Origin: Paraburkholderia aromaticivorans
Lineage (GTDB): Bacteria > Pseudomonadota > Gammaproteobacteria > Burkholderiales > Burkholderiaceae
Assembly: GCF_012689525.1 (NCBI RefSeq)
Contig: NZ_CP051514.1
Coordinates: forward strand, 1,860,001-1,924,000
Length of the DNA: 64,000 bases
Direction of reading: 5' to 3'
The notes under the pieces are model-generated. The model saw only the letters and a program-made list of their open reading frames with translations. It ran no database searches and was not told where the DNA came from. Position numbers and translations under genes: made by a program. Below, in pieces: positions 1-9,136 of this stretch. How positions within the stretch are numbered: the stretch's first letter is position 1; each line of letters starts with the position of its first letter.

Positions 1-1
1 T

Positions 2-1093
2 TCAATCGCGTTTACGAGCTATTGCGGCACCGCCTGTAACGCACCGCTTCAGGCCGCCGGGGCGCTCGACGTCGTGCCCGCGCACTACTCCGATCTGCCG
101 CGTCTTTTCGCACAAGGCATCTTTCCGGCTGACGTCGTCCTCCTGACGCTGAGCGAACCCGACGAACACGGCCGCTTCAACCTGGGACTGGTCAACGATT
201 ACGTCGTCGACGCGGCGCGGCGTGCGCGGGTCGTCATCGCCGAAATCAGTGATCGCCTGCCGTGGGTCCACGGCGCCGAATTGCCCGCCGACATCCAGCC
301 ACACGTCGTCGTGCACACGTCTCGCGATCCCATCTACCTGCCGCGCAAACAACCCGGCGATGCCAGCAAGCAAGATCGCGCCATTGCACAATTAGTCGCA
401 TCGCTGATCCCGGACGGAGCAACGCTCGAGCTTGGGATCGGGACTTTGCCCGATCTGGTACTGCATGCGTTGCATGGCCATCGCGATATCGGAATCCACT
501 CCGGCGTGTTGGGCGACGGCGTCGCGGACGTGATGGAGCTCGGCGTGATCAACAACGCTCGCAAGACAAACTTTCGCGGCGTTAGCGTTGCGGGGTTACT
601 CATGGGCAGCCGGCGGCTTCTCGACTTTGCGCACCGGAATAGCAGCGTCTTCCTCGCTGCTCCGAGCGAAACTCACGATATCGGTGTACTGCGCGCGATC
701 CCGCATTTCATTGCTATCAACGGCGCAATCGAGATCGACCTGACCGGTCAGGTGAACGCCGAGAGCCTGGACGGCAAATACGTTGGCGCGGTGGGCGGCC
801 AGGTCGACTTCGTGCGAGGCGCTAACAGCTCGCCCACTGGCCGCTCGATCATGCTGCTGCCGTCCACTGCTCGCAATGGTACGGTCAGCCGCATCGTTTT
901 CCGCCTGCTGGACGCAGTCGTCACGACCCCGCGCAGCGACGTCGACATTGTCGTTACCGAATGGGGCATCGCCGAACTGCGCGGAAAGAGTTTGAGAGAA
1001 CGCGCCGCCGCTCTTACCGCGATTGCCCATCCTGACTTCCGTGAACAACTCGAGCGGCAAGTTCACGAAACGGACGCGTTGCACGCGACCTGA
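2..1093 (+). CDS. Acetyl-CoA hydrolase/4-hydroxybutyrate CoA-transferase family protein (5' partial)
   Basis: This is the C-terminal part of a class I CoA-transferase of the Cat1/4-hydroxybutyrate CoA-transferase type, which moves CoA between short carboxylic acids. The reading frame is open from base 2, so the start lies outside the window; the GTG at 74 is internal. About 363 codons are visible against roughly 420-500 in the family. Seen: a glycine-rich LGIGTLPD stretch, the NGAIEIDLTGQ block that holds the catalytic glutamate in this family, and a GAVGGQVDFVRGA block. A family III CoA-transferase follows 43 bases downstream on the same strand, so the two probably form one acid-catabolism operon. 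The substrate cannot be told from the sequence. Confidence 0.85.
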   Translation, partial: SIAFTSYCGTACNAPLQAAGALDVVPAHYSDLPRLFAQGIFPADVVLLTLSEPDEHGRFNLGLVNDYVVDAARRARVVIAEISDRLPWVHGAELPADIQPHVVVHTSRDPIYLPRKQPGDASKQDRAIAQLVASLIPDGATLELGIGTLPDLVLHALHGHRDIGIHSGVLGDGVADVMELGVINNARKTNFRGVSVAGLLMGSRRLLDFAHRNSSVFLAAPSETHDIGVLRAIPHFIAINGAIEIDLTGQVNAESLDGKYVGAVGGQVDFVRGANSSPTGRSIMLLPSTARNGTVSRIVFRLLDAVVTTPRSDVDIVVTEWGIAELRGKSLRERAAALTAIAHPDFREQLERQVHETDALHAT

Positions 1094-1136
1094 CTCAGAA
1101 CTCTCAATTCAAAGATAACTACGTGGAGACAATGCT

Positions 1137-2264
1137 ATGGCAAGCGTTCTGCAGGGCGTCAAAGTCGTCGATCAGGGCACGTTCATCACGGGTCCCGCCG
1201 CCGGCATGCTGCTCGGCGATCTTGGCGCTGACGTCATCAAGGTCGAGCAACCAGGCAGTGGTGATCCGTTTCGAGCCTTCAAGGGCGGGCTGTACAGCCC
1301 ACACTTTCAGGCGTGCAATCGAAACAAACGAAGCGTCACGCTCGATACGAAACTTCCGGCCGACCTGGAGAAGTTCGATGCGCTGATTCGCGATGCGGAC
1401 GTGTACATCCAGAACTTCCGGCCGGGCGTGGCCGAGCGGCTCAACGCGGGCGCCGAGCGCCTGCAGGCAATCAATCCACGCCTGATCTATTGCTCGATCA
1501 GCGGCTTCGGGCCAACCGGACCGTCAGCGCAGCGGCCCGCCTACGACGGTGTAGCGCAAGCCGCAAGCGGATTGCTCAGCCTGCTGATCACCCCTGAGAA
1601 TCCGCGCGTAGTCGGCCCCGCACTTGCCGATTCCCTGACCGCGTTCTACGCGACGTATGGAATACTCGGCGCGCTTTACGAGCGCGAACGAACCGCCCAC
1701 GGCCGCAAAGTCGAACTATCGATGCTTGAAGCCATGACTCACTTCAACCTTGATGCCTTCACCCACTTCTACCAGGCGGGCGAAATCGTTGGACCCTACA
1801 CCCGACCGAGCGTGTCGCAAACCTACGCACTCCAATGCGCCGACGGTAAATGGATCGCGTTGCATATGTCGTCGCCGGAAAAGTTTTGGGTCGGTCTTGC
1901 GAATGTGATCGAGCGTCCCACGCTGCTGCAGGACCCTCGTTTCGACAGCCGCGAAGGACGCATCGCCAATCAGGCTATTCTTGCCGACGTGCTGGCCGAT
2001 GTCTTCGTCCGATTCGACCGCGCCGAATGGTGCACACGCCTTGAAAAGGCGGATGTGCCACATTCACCCATGTACGACGCAAGCGACGCACTCGAAGATC
2101 CTCAGGCGAAGCATCTGGAGCTGCTGATCAAGGCGCAACACAAAACGATGGGCGAGTTCCGTACGGTACGTTGCCCGGTTAGCTTCGACGGAGAGCGCTC
2201 GACTCACGTTCGTCCCCCGCCCGTACTGGGCGAACACAATACGGAGATACTTGAGTGGCCCTGA
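1137..2264 (+). CDS. CaiB/BaiF family (class III) CoA-transferase
   Basis: This 375-residue protein matches the class III CoA-transferases (formyl-CoA, carnitine-CoA and alkylsuccinate CoA-transferases), which transfer CoA through an aspartyl-CoA thioester. Seen: the N-terminal GMLLGDLGADVIKVE signature, RNKRSVTLD, the NFRPGVAERL block, SISGFGPTGP, and a candidate catalytic aspartate near residue 165 in GPALADSLTAF. The length is typical and the gene looks intact. It follows the upstream class I CoA-transferase closely and is followed by a strong hairpin, so the two genes probably share a transcript that ends there. The acyl substrate is unknown. Confidence 0.9.
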   Translation: MASVLQGVKVVDQGTFITGPAAGMLLGDLGADVIKVEQPGSGDPFRAFKGGLYSPHFQACNRNKRSVTLDTKLPADLEKFDALIRDADVYIQNFRPGVAERLNAGAERLQAINPRLIYCSISGFGPTGPSAQRPAYDGVAQAASGLLSLLITPENPRVVGPALADSLTAFYATYGILGALYERERTAHGRKVELSMLEAMTHFNLDAFTHFYQAGEIVGPYTRPSVSQTYALQCADGKWIALHMSSPEKFWVGLANVIERPTLLQDPRFDSREGRIANQAILADVLADVFVRFDRAEWCTRLEKADVPHSPMYDASDALEDPQAKHLELLIKAQHKTMGEFRTVRCPVSFDGERSTHVRPPPVLGEHNTEILEWP

Positions 2265-2281
2265 CAAACGGCGTGAAATAT

Positions 2282-2320
2282 GAGCGGCACATTGTGCGTC
2301 GAGAACACAATGTGTCGCTC
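2282..2320 (+). terminator. Long hairpin after the CoA-transferase genes, likely terminator
   Basis: A 15-bp stem (2282-2296 with 2306-2320), perfect except for one G-U pair in RNA, encloses a 9-base loop and is followed by a short TTT run. It starts 17 bases after the CoA-transferase stop codon and ahead of the LysR gene. The position fits a transcription terminator, though the U-tract is short. Confidence 0.55.
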
Positions 2321-2500
2321 TTTCGCATCCCGCTTGCACTTCTCGCATAGCGCCCTTTGGTACCGCGACATTCGACGATTCGCTCACGTGCTGGTCCGAG
2401 GTGCCTCCAGCGCGTATACCCTCCGTTGACCATGAATACGGGAACGTGTTAGCTTTTTGAGCTAACGACAAAAATAATAAAAAGTCATCCAGGAGGCGCG

Positions 2501-3511
2501 ATGAACGGGCTCAGCATTCACAATCTGGTGAGGAAAGTCGATCTCTTCACGTTGAAGCTCTTTCTCACCGCGATCGAAGAAGGTCAAATCGGGCGAGCTG
2601 CGGTTCGCGAGCACATCGCACCATCAGCCGCTACCAAGCGCATCCAGGATCTGGAAGATCTCGCCGGGCTCAAACTATTGGACCGCAGTCCGAAAGGCGT
2701 CGTGCCAAGCGCGGCGGGCAAGGTATTTGCGCGCCACATCCGGATGATGCTCGGCAATCTCGACGACATGCGCCGCGAAATCGGCGAATTTACCGAAGGT
2801 ATCCGCGGCCATGTCGCCATCTGTGCCCCACGTCTGATGATCACCGGATTTCTGGGCAACGAGATCGGCGAATTCACGCGGCGCTTCCCGTTGGTCAACG
2901 TCGAGGTGCTGGAAGATAGCAACGCGAATGCGGTGCGGGCGGTCGCCGCGGGCGACGTCGATCTGTCTGTGTTCGTTGCAAACAACGAATTGCCCTACGA
3001 CACACTCGACATTGTCGAATATCGGCCCGACCGACTGGTCGCCGTGCTGCCGCCGAGTCATCCGTTGAGCAGCCGCGGTAGTCTGGCGCTCGACGAACTG
3101 CTCGATCTCGACTTCGTGGCGCACCACACAACCGTCATCACGGGCATTCAGCGGGCAGCGCTTGGCATTGGCCGGGAACTTCACGTGAAATACAGCGTGA
3201 ATACGGTTGAATCCGCACGCAGTCTCGTTAGGGCACGCCTAGGCATTACCGTGCAACCAGGATGCATGTTATCCGCGGAAGACCATGCAGAGCTCGCTAC
3301 GGTGCCGCTCGCCGGCGATTGGGCGAAGCTCAGTCATTGCATCGGCACGCTGCGCGGCCGTTCGTTGACAGCCGCCGCAAAAGCGATGATCGAACAATTA
3401 ATGCAGCATGCGCCCGTATTGCACAACACGCACACAGCAGAGAATGCCGTGCCGCGGCCCTATTCAGCCGCGGACGTTGAACGCATATCGACGAACCCGC
3501 TTCCGCATTGA
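2501..3511 (+). CDS. LysR family transcriptional regulator
   Basis: This 336-residue protein has the LysR architecture: an N-terminal winged helix-turn-helix (about residues 13-70, with LFLTAIEEGQIGRAA, SAATKRIQDLE and LKLLDRSPKGV) and a C-terminal periplasmic-binding-protein-like effector domain. The start is supported by an AGGAGG sequence just upstream of the ATG. It lies on the same strand as the two CoA-transferase genes, beyond a terminator-like hairpin. It is a plausible but unproven regulator of them; LysR proteins more often regulate divergent genes. The C-terminus is about 20-30 residues longer than usual. Confidence 0.9.
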   Translation: MNGLSIHNLVRKVDLFTLKLFLTAIEEGQIGRAAVREHIAPSAATKRIQDLEDLAGLKLLDRSPKGVVPSAAGKVFARHIRMMLGNLDDMRREIGEFTEGIRGHVAICAPRLMITGFLGNEIGEFTRRFPLVNVEVLEDSNANAVRAVAAGDVDLSVFVANNELPYDTLDIVEYRPDRLVAVLPPSHPLSSRGSLALDELLDLDFVAHHTTVITGIQRAALGIGRELHVKYSVNTVESARSLVRARLGITVQPGCMLSAEDHAELATVPLAGDWAKLSHCIGTLRGRSLTAAAKAMIEQLMQHAPVLHNTHTAENAVPRPYSAADVERISTNPLPH

Positions 3512-4492
3512 ACCTGTCACACGATGTCCAACCATGGCATCGTACAAAACCGTGTTGAAAGATGGTCGACATTACGACCACGCTGGAGAAACCAGCTCAG
3601 ATACACGACGCGCATCAATTCGTTGATAAGGTGTGCGTTTGCGTGACCGCTACGGCACGCAACCAGCGCAAGGTGACTGGCAAGGGACCGTTCGCTTGCC
3701 GACGCCCGATCCTTCGGCAACAGGAGTGCCTGGTCAACGGTTTATGGCTGCGGGAACTGCCGGACCTGGTTCGCCTGGAAGACACGGATGCTAAAGTTGC
3801 AGGAAGCGGGTTGATAACGGCCCGATTATAGCGGCGCGCTTCTACCCCCGTAGCCATCAAGCATTTTGCGCCCTTCCCGCTTGTCCGCCCGTTCTGAACA
3901 CCCGCAAAACGGCCCGGACTGAGGCTGGATTGCAGCATAGTTAGTTCATTCCTTGCTGACTCAGTAGCCCCCGCTTCTGCAGACGCGGTTCGAAGTTGTC
4001 GGGTGGCACATTCCTCTAGACGGTTAGTTGCGTTTTACATTCGTGAAAATGGACCGAAAGGTGAGCCTATACAGGAAGCAACGTTGCTCCTTCTTTGATG
4101 CCTGAATCCGACCCGGCCGATTCCCGATCCGGCTATCGGCGATCCGTCAATCGAACCCACTCGTCGATCGACGTGTTGGGGCAGGCCACAAACCTACCTG
4201 TGCCAAACGCCTTGGCTGCAATTGCGATCAGCAATCCAGACCCGACCGCGCGGGTTGACTCCGCCTTGAGTATTCCTGTGTGTGACGTTTCATGGCGCGA
4301 CCTCAAAAACCGCACTGCGGAGTCGTCGACTATCCACACACCAGTGGAGGCTCAAAGGTCGATTGAAAAAGTCTTGGATCGCGCTCATGCGCACGTTACC
4401 GAAGGCCGCAATGGACGTGCGACGGTTCCGGACAGCAACCTCAACAGCACGCTGACCACGTCGCAGGAACTCGGCGGTGGAGGTGGCGATGG
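3512..4492. other. Region with no supported gene (about 1 kb)
   Basis: Several open frames of 65-135 codons exist here on both strands, but none shows a recognisable family, a convincing ribosome binding site or codon usage like the neighbours. It looks like degraded sequence between the CoA-transferase/LysR block and the thioesterase. Confidence 0.5.
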
Positions 4493-4585
4493 GGCTCTGA
4501 TGTGATGGACTTGACCACTACAGACTTCTCCACTTTGGCATATGCCGAACCCCAAAGGGAGGGAGTCGTCCATCACATCAGAGCC
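4493..4585. repeat. Perfect 18-bp inverted repeat with 57-bp spacer
   Basis: GGCTCTGATGTGATGGAC at 4493-4510 is exactly complementary to GTCCATCACATCAGAGCC at 4568-4585. The pairing stops sharply at both ends. No transposase lies between or beside the arms. It could be a large hairpin, a regulatory site, or the scar of a small mobile element. Confidence 0.7.
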
Positions 4586-4644
4586 TCCGGCCACAGCCCC
4601 GAGACGTCGACCAGATGCTAGCGACCGATCATCGAGAACCGGAG

Positions 4645-5067
4645 CTACCGCCGAACGTTGGCGATCGTCGCCTGCATCAGGGCAACCACTTTGTAGTCGT
4701 CGCCAGGTCCAGAGAACGCGCGGACTTCTCCGGTGCAGACCGTGAGGAGCTTTCCTGAACTCTGCACCCGTCCGATGGCCAAGAAGCGCTCGCCGACGGC
4801 GGGTCGCAATAGGTTAATTTTGAACTCCGCCGTGACAACCTCGCATTCAAGCGGTGCCTTCGTTAACGCTGCATAGCCGCATGCGGTGTCGACAATGCTT
4901 GTGGTCGCCCCCGCGTGCAGGTACCCATGCTGCTGAGAAAGGCCCGTTGAGAAGGGCAACTCGATTTGGACCTCACCTTCGGCTACCAAACCAAGTCGTG
5001 CACCGATGGTTGCCATCAGGCCCTGTGCGTTGAAGCTCTCCGCGATTCGTTTATGGATGTCGCTCAT
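4645..5067 (-). CDS. PaaI-type hotdog-fold thioesterase
   Basis: This 140-residue protein belongs to the PaaI/YdiI hotdog thioesterases that hydrolyse acyl-CoA or aryl-CoA esters. Seen: the N-terminal MSDIHKRIAESFNAQGLM typical of the family, then the active-site segment HGYLHAGATTSIVDTACGYAA with the helix that carries the acidic residue, followed by the hotdog sheet. The ATG at 5067 was chosen because it gives the family N-terminus; the frame is open further upstream but that extension is not family-like. No clear Shine-Dalgarno sequence is visible. It could act with the CoA-transferases upstream, but it is on the opposite strand. Confidence 0.85.
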   Translation of the reverse strand: MSDIHKRIAESFNAQGLMATIGARLGLVAEGEVQIELPFSTGLSQQHGYLHAGATTSIVDTACGYAALTKAPLECEVVTAEFKINLLRPAVGERFLAIGRVQSSGKLLTVCTGEVRAFSGPGDDYKVVALMQATIANVRR

Positions 5068-5373
5068 CGGTTTCGAGGGGAAGGTGAGTCTCGATAGAAT
5101 GGGTTTCGGTGCGCGATGCAATCGCGCTTTACCGCCAAGAATCACATGCAGCTGAATTTTGCCACAAGAGTCGACCACCGTTTGTGGCCGTATTACATCA
5201 AGGTGCGATGATCCGCGGCTTACCGCCAACAGCAGCTTTCATGACTTTCTCCCTGACGATAAAGCGCGAGGACGACACCGTCCCTCCGCCATGGCGAACC
5301 GCGGCGGTGCTGCTCGTGGGTCTGTCGCGAGCCAGGCAGTTCATTACTGCGCGGCAGTGGTCTGAGCCAGACG
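5068..5373. other. Intergenic region without supported gene
   Basis: Short overlapping frames exist on the plus strand, but they run antisense into the aldo/keto reductase or lack family features. It probably holds the thioesterase promoter on the minus strand. Confidence 0.4.
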
Positions 5374-6390
5374 CTATTGAGGCGTCGGTGCATCCTGGCG
5401 GATCAGTTCGCGGCGCTTCAGTTCGGCCCAGAATTCTGGTGGAATATCAGCCCGGAAGGTTTCCAGGTTGTCTTCCAGTTGTGCAACGGTGCGCACGCCC
5501 GGAATGTTGGTCGGAATCGCTGGATGGCCGAGGACGAATTGCAGTGCTGCGGCTTTGAGCGGCACCGAGTATTCCCGGCACACCTGCTCCATCTTGCGCA
5601 CGCGTTCCAGAATGGCTTCCGGTGCCGGCGCATAGTTGTACTTCGCACCGGGCACCGCGCCCGTCGCGAGAATGCCGCTGTTGTAGCCGCCGCCGAGAAT
5701 GACCGACACCTGCTTCTCTTCGCACATCGGCAGAAAGCCGTCCAGCGCGTCCTGCTCAAGCAGCGTGTAGCGGCCGGCCAGCAGCAGGCAGTCGAAATCC
5801 TGCTGGCGAATCGCTTCGTGTGCGACCTGCCATTCGTTGACGCCAAGGCCCACTGCTTTCACCACCCCTTCGTCGCGAAGCTTCAGCAGCGCTTTCGACG
5901 CACCGGCCATCGCAGCCTCGAACATCTCGGGCTGACGCTCGCCGTGGGTAAAGACGTCGATGTCATGAATCAGCGCGATATCGATGTGCTCCAGCGCCAG
6001 ACGCTGCAGACTGTCTTCGATCGAGCGCATCGTGCCGTCGTAGCTGTAGTCGAAAACGGGGTTGAACGGCAGCCCGTCAACCCACGGCTCGAAGTTGATC
6101 TCGGCGCGCTTGCGGGGCTTTAGCAAGCGCCCAACCTTGGTCGACAGCACATATTGATCGCGCGGATACCAGCGCAGCCCTTGCCCGCAACGCGCCTCGC
6201 TCAGCCCGTGGCCGTACATCGGCGCGGTGTCGAAGTAGCGAACGCCCGCGTCCCACGCTGCCTTGATCAAGGCGCCCGAGTCCTCCTCACTGATCGGTCT
6301 GAAGATGTTGCCGATCGGTGCGGCGCCAAAACCCATCACGGTTGTCTCGAGCCCTGAACGCGGCCATTTTCGCTTTGCTACTGGATCCAT
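5374..6390 (-). CDS. Aldo/keto reductase (D-threo-aldose 1-dehydrogenase-like)
   Basis: This 338-residue cytosolic NAD(P)-dependent oxidoreductase has the AKR (beta/alpha)8 barrel. The catalytic tetrad is visible: Asp and Tyr in FDTAPMYGHG, Lys in LSTKVGRL and His in ALIHDID. The EDSLQRLALEHIDIALIHD region and overall size resemble L-fucose/D-threo-aldose 1-dehydrogenases. It is followed on the same strand, upstream in transcription, by a sugar-binding protein and a DUF1479 oxygenase. A role in sugar oxidation is therefore reasonable, but the substrate is inferred. Confidence 0.88.
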   Translation of the reverse strand: MDPVAKRKWPRSGLETTVMGFGAAPIGNIFRPISEEDSGALIKAAWDAGVRYFDTAPMYGHGLSEARCGQGLRWYPRDQYVLSTKVGRLLKPRKRAEINFEPWVDGLPFNPVFDYSYDGTMRSIEDSLQRLALEHIDIALIHDIDVFTHGERQPEMFEAAMAGASKALLKLRDEGVVKAVGLGVNEWQVAHEAIRQQDFDCLLLAGRYTLLEQDALDGFLPMCEEKQVSVILGGGYNSGILATGAVPGAKYNYAPAPEAILERVRKMEQVCREYSVPLKAAALQFVLGHPAIPTNIPGVRTVAQLEDNLETFRADIPPEFWAELKRRELIRQDAPTPQ

Positions 6391-6448
6391 TTTTATCCCC
6401 TTTCACGAGTGAAGTTGCGCGTTTCGCAATGGACTAACACTGAGCCCC

Positions 6449-7696
6449 TCACTTGACCTTCGCCGCAGCGGCAAGCTTGCGCACGCCCTCTTTCGCATCC
6501 TCATTCGAGTTCATGAAATTCGTGACGACGTCAGTAATGGCGCCAGCGGTAACCGAGGACTGAAGCTCGCCGAAGGCCAATGACGGCAGGAATCCACCCG
6601 ATTTAATCGTGGCCTGCTCATCCGCACGCGATTTCTTGGCACAGCGATCGAACTTGTCCATGGGCACATCGAGCCGTACAGGGATTGAACCCTTGTAGAG
6701 ACTGAACTGCTGCTGGAAATCAACCGACATGATCGTTTTGGCAAGGGCAAGCTGCCCCGGCGTTGCCTCTTTTTTTCCGTTCTGCTGAAAGAACACGAAT
6801 GCATCCGCTGTGTACGTGTAAGCGTTCGACGTTCCGGGCGCAGCCGCGCAGATATAGTCGACATCCGCCTTCTTGTTCGCGTTGGCGAACTCCCCTTTCG
6901 CCCAGTCGCCCATGAACTGCATGCCGCCCGAACCGGAAATCACCATTGCGGTCGCGAGGTTCCAGTCGCGGCCGTGGTAGCCCTTATCGAAGTAAGTCCG
7001 GATCTTCTGGACGGTCTCGAACACCTGCACCATCTGCGGCGAGGTCAACGTTTTCTGGTCGAGATCGACCAGGGCTTTCCGGTAAAAGTCCGCGCCCTGG
7101 GAGAGCACGACTGTCTCCCAGATGGTCATGTCCTGCCACGGTTGGCCTCCATGCGCGACGGGTGTGATGCCCGCTGCGCGAAACTTGTCGGCAAGCGCGA
7201 AGAACTCCGGCCAGGTCGTGGGGGGCGTCCCACCGACTTTGTCCAGGTCGGCCTTGTTGATCCACAACCAGTTGATTCGGTGTACGGAGAATGGTGCCGC
7301 CACATAGTGACCGCCGGCCTTCATCGCACTGTCTATTTGGGCCGGGGTATGCGCTTTCCAGTCGGTGGCGGACTGATCGATCGTCACCAGCGACCCCTGC
7401 TCGGCCCAGTCCCGAATCAGCGGCCCCTTGATCTGCGCGGCCGACGGCGCATTGCCCGAGATGACCTGCGTCTTCAGCGCCGTCATGGCCGCCGCGCCGG
7501 CTCCTCCCGCGATAGCGAAGTCCTTCCACTCGTAGCCCTGTTTGCTCATATCGTCCTTCAGCACGCGAATCGCTTTCGATTCGCCGCCGGAGGTCCACCA
7601 GTGCAGTACCGAAAGCTGTTCTGCCGCACAGGCTACCTGCGTTCCAGCCGTGAACAATGCAACAGCCGTCGCAACCAATGTCAGTGATTGTTTCAT
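6449..7696 (-). CDS. Sugar ABC transporter substrate-binding protein (extracellular family 1)
   Basis: This 415-residue periplasmic protein begins with a Sec signal peptide (hydrophobic core TLVATAVALFTAG, cleavage after CAA). It continues as a CUT1-type sugar-binding protein (LSVLHWWTSGGE, WPEFFALADKFRAAGITPVAHG, VISGSGGMQFMGDWAKGEF). Such proteins deliver oligo- or monosaccharides to an ABC permease, but no permease or ATPase gene lies beside it. It is either orphaned or uses a transporter encoded elsewhere. It lies between the aldo/keto reductase and DUF1479 genes on the same strand, suggesting a partial sugar-use operon. Confidence 0.9.
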   Translation of the reverse strand: MKQSLTLVATAVALFTAGTQVACAAEQLSVLHWWTSGGESKAIRVLKDDMSKQGYEWKDFAIAGGAGAAAMTALKTQVISGNAPSAAQIKGPLIRDWAEQGSLVTIDQSATDWKAHTPAQIDSAMKAGGHYVAAPFSVHRINWLWINKADLDKVGGTPPTTWPEFFALADKFRAAGITPVAHGGQPWQDMTIWETVVLSQGADFYRKALVDLDQKTLTSPQMVQVFETVQKIRTYFDKGYHGRDWNLATAMVISGSGGMQFMGDWAKGEFANANKKADVDYICAAAPGTSNAYTYTADAFVFFQQNGKKEATPGQLALAKTIMSVDFQQQFSLYKGSIPVRLDVPMDKFDRCAKKSRADEQATIKSGGFLPSLAFGELQSSVTAGAITDVVTNFMNSNEDAKEGVRKLAAAAKVK

Positions 7697-7798
7697 CGCA
7701 GTCTCCGAATTTTTCGTTATCGATCGAGCGACTCATGTGCGGTCAAAGCGGCCGTGCATGCGTGCCCGTTTTCAGGCGAGTGAGGCCCTTTCGTTGAT

Positions 7799-9043
7799 TT
7801 ACAGATCGAACCCGAGCTGTGACTTGCCAAGCGGTGTCAGGTCGTCCGCCGTCGCGCGGCCGGTGAAATCGACTTCGAAATGGTCAGTCGGGAAATCAGG
7901 CGGGCTCTCACCCCTCAGGAAGCTCGGCAACTGACGCTTCAGGTAAGCGTCGTTTTTGGCGCACGCGGGCGCCGAGGCGATGTACATCACATTGCTGTAG
8001 CCCGCCCCCTTATGCTCGTCTTCGACCGCATGGATGACATCGCTGTGCCAGAACACAGTGTCACCCGCTTCCATTTTGGGAATCGACGACAGCGCCTCGT
8101 ACAATGGCGCATGAAATTCCCGCTTGATCGAGAGCGCCCGTCCGGGCATTGCCCCACATAGGTCGTCCTCGGCGACATCGTCCTGAAGCGCCCGCAGCAG
8201 GATATAGACCATTGAATTGGCGATGGGTACGAGTTGCAACGTGCCGTCGCCGGGGCCTTGCGGCGTCAAGGCTGTCCAGCCCTGAAAGGTGCGGAACATC
8301 GAACAGACGGCTGGCGACGCGATCTCCTCCACGTCGGGTCGGAAAGCTGCATCGAATGCATCGTAGTCGCGCCAGTTCCCAGCAAACACGTGGCGGTACA
8401 CCTTGCGAAAATTGCCTTCGATCCAGCGCTCGACCGACCCGCCGTCGCAATGCGCCGACAAGCCGAGCGACTCCGAGCCCGGTGGCCGGCGACGCAGACG
8501 GTCGGCATAGACAGGCACATGGTCTGGATCAAAGTGAACGCGTCCGTCACTCTCGTTTCGCCAGAGTTTGTTCATGAACACGCGCGCCGCGGTCAGCGAT
8601 TCAGACTGACGGGCTAGCACTTGAGGTTTCGACCAATACACGCCATAGATTTGCGGCTTACTGGACGCCAACTGGCCAAAGTATTTGTCCTCGGCACGGT
8701 TTTCGAGGCGTTTGTCGAGATGATTGCGCTCGACATAGTTGGCGATGTCATCGTCCCAGCTCTGCACCAGCGCGCGAGGAAATACATTGCGAATCACGCA
8801 TGCGCCGCGTGTTTTGACAACGGCAATCTGTTCCGCACTAATACGCTTTTCGGTGATGTCGGAAAACTGAATCTCGGGAATGACGTCTTCCCCGCGATCC
8901 CGCTGCCCGGCAATTCGCTTCGCCTCCGCACCGATCGCCTCTTCGACTTCCGCGAAGACCTCCCGGTAGTTCGGCAACGCCGCGCGCAATTCCTTTTTTG
9001 CCTGCCGGATTGCGCCAGGCAAGTCTTCGATTTTCAGCGCCAT
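7799..9043 (-). CDS. DUF1479 (YbiU-like) putative 2-oxoglutarate/iron oxygenase
   Basis: This 414-residue protein matches the DUF1479/YbiU family, whose members have the double-stranded beta-helix fold of Fe(II)/2-oxoglutarate oxygenases. Seen: the N-terminal helical part, KTRGACVIRNVF, a candidate iron site in AHCDGG (His-x-Asp) and a later His in FWHSDVIHAVEDEHKG. The length is typical and the frame intact. It is the first gene of the minus-strand block with the sugar-binding protein and the reductase, divergent from an AraC regulator with 93 bases between the starts. The substrate is unknown. Confidence 0.85.
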   Translation of the reverse strand: MALKIEDLPGAIRQAKKELRAALPNYREVFAEVEEAIGAEAKRIAGQRDRGEDVIPEIQFSDITEKRISAEQIAVVKTRGACVIRNVFPRALVQSWDDDIANYVERNHLDKRLENRAEDKYFGQLASSKPQIYGVYWSKPQVLARQSESLTAARVFMNKLWRNESDGRVHFDPDHVPVYADRLRRRPPGSESLGLSAHCDGGSVERWIEGNFRKVYRHVFAGNWRDYDAFDAAFRPDVEEIASPAVCSMFRTFQGWTALTPQGPGDGTLQLVPIANSMVYILLRALQDDVAEDDLCGAMPGRALSIKREFHAPLYEALSSIPKMEAGDTVFWHSDVIHAVEDEHKGAGYSNVMYIASAPACAKNDAYLKRQLPSFLRGESPPDFPTDHFEVDFTGRATADDLTPLGKSQLGFDL

Positions 9044-9136
9044 GATTGTCTCCGTATGAATTTCGTGTGCCCTAGCATATGACGCGCGTGGGGGACGTGG
9101 TGATACTATTCAGGCAATTCATTTGCGCTTTCGGCC

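Noticed and set aside
4095..4505. 136-codon plus-strand frame before the inverted repeat as a gene
   Set aside because: Composition is Ser/Thr/Asn-rich without pattern, ends inside the repeat arm, and no family is recognisable.
5377..6123. Long plus-strand open frame (248 codons) opposite the aldo/keto reductase
   Set aside because: It is a mirror frame of a well supported gene, with His/Arg-rich sequence and no family character.
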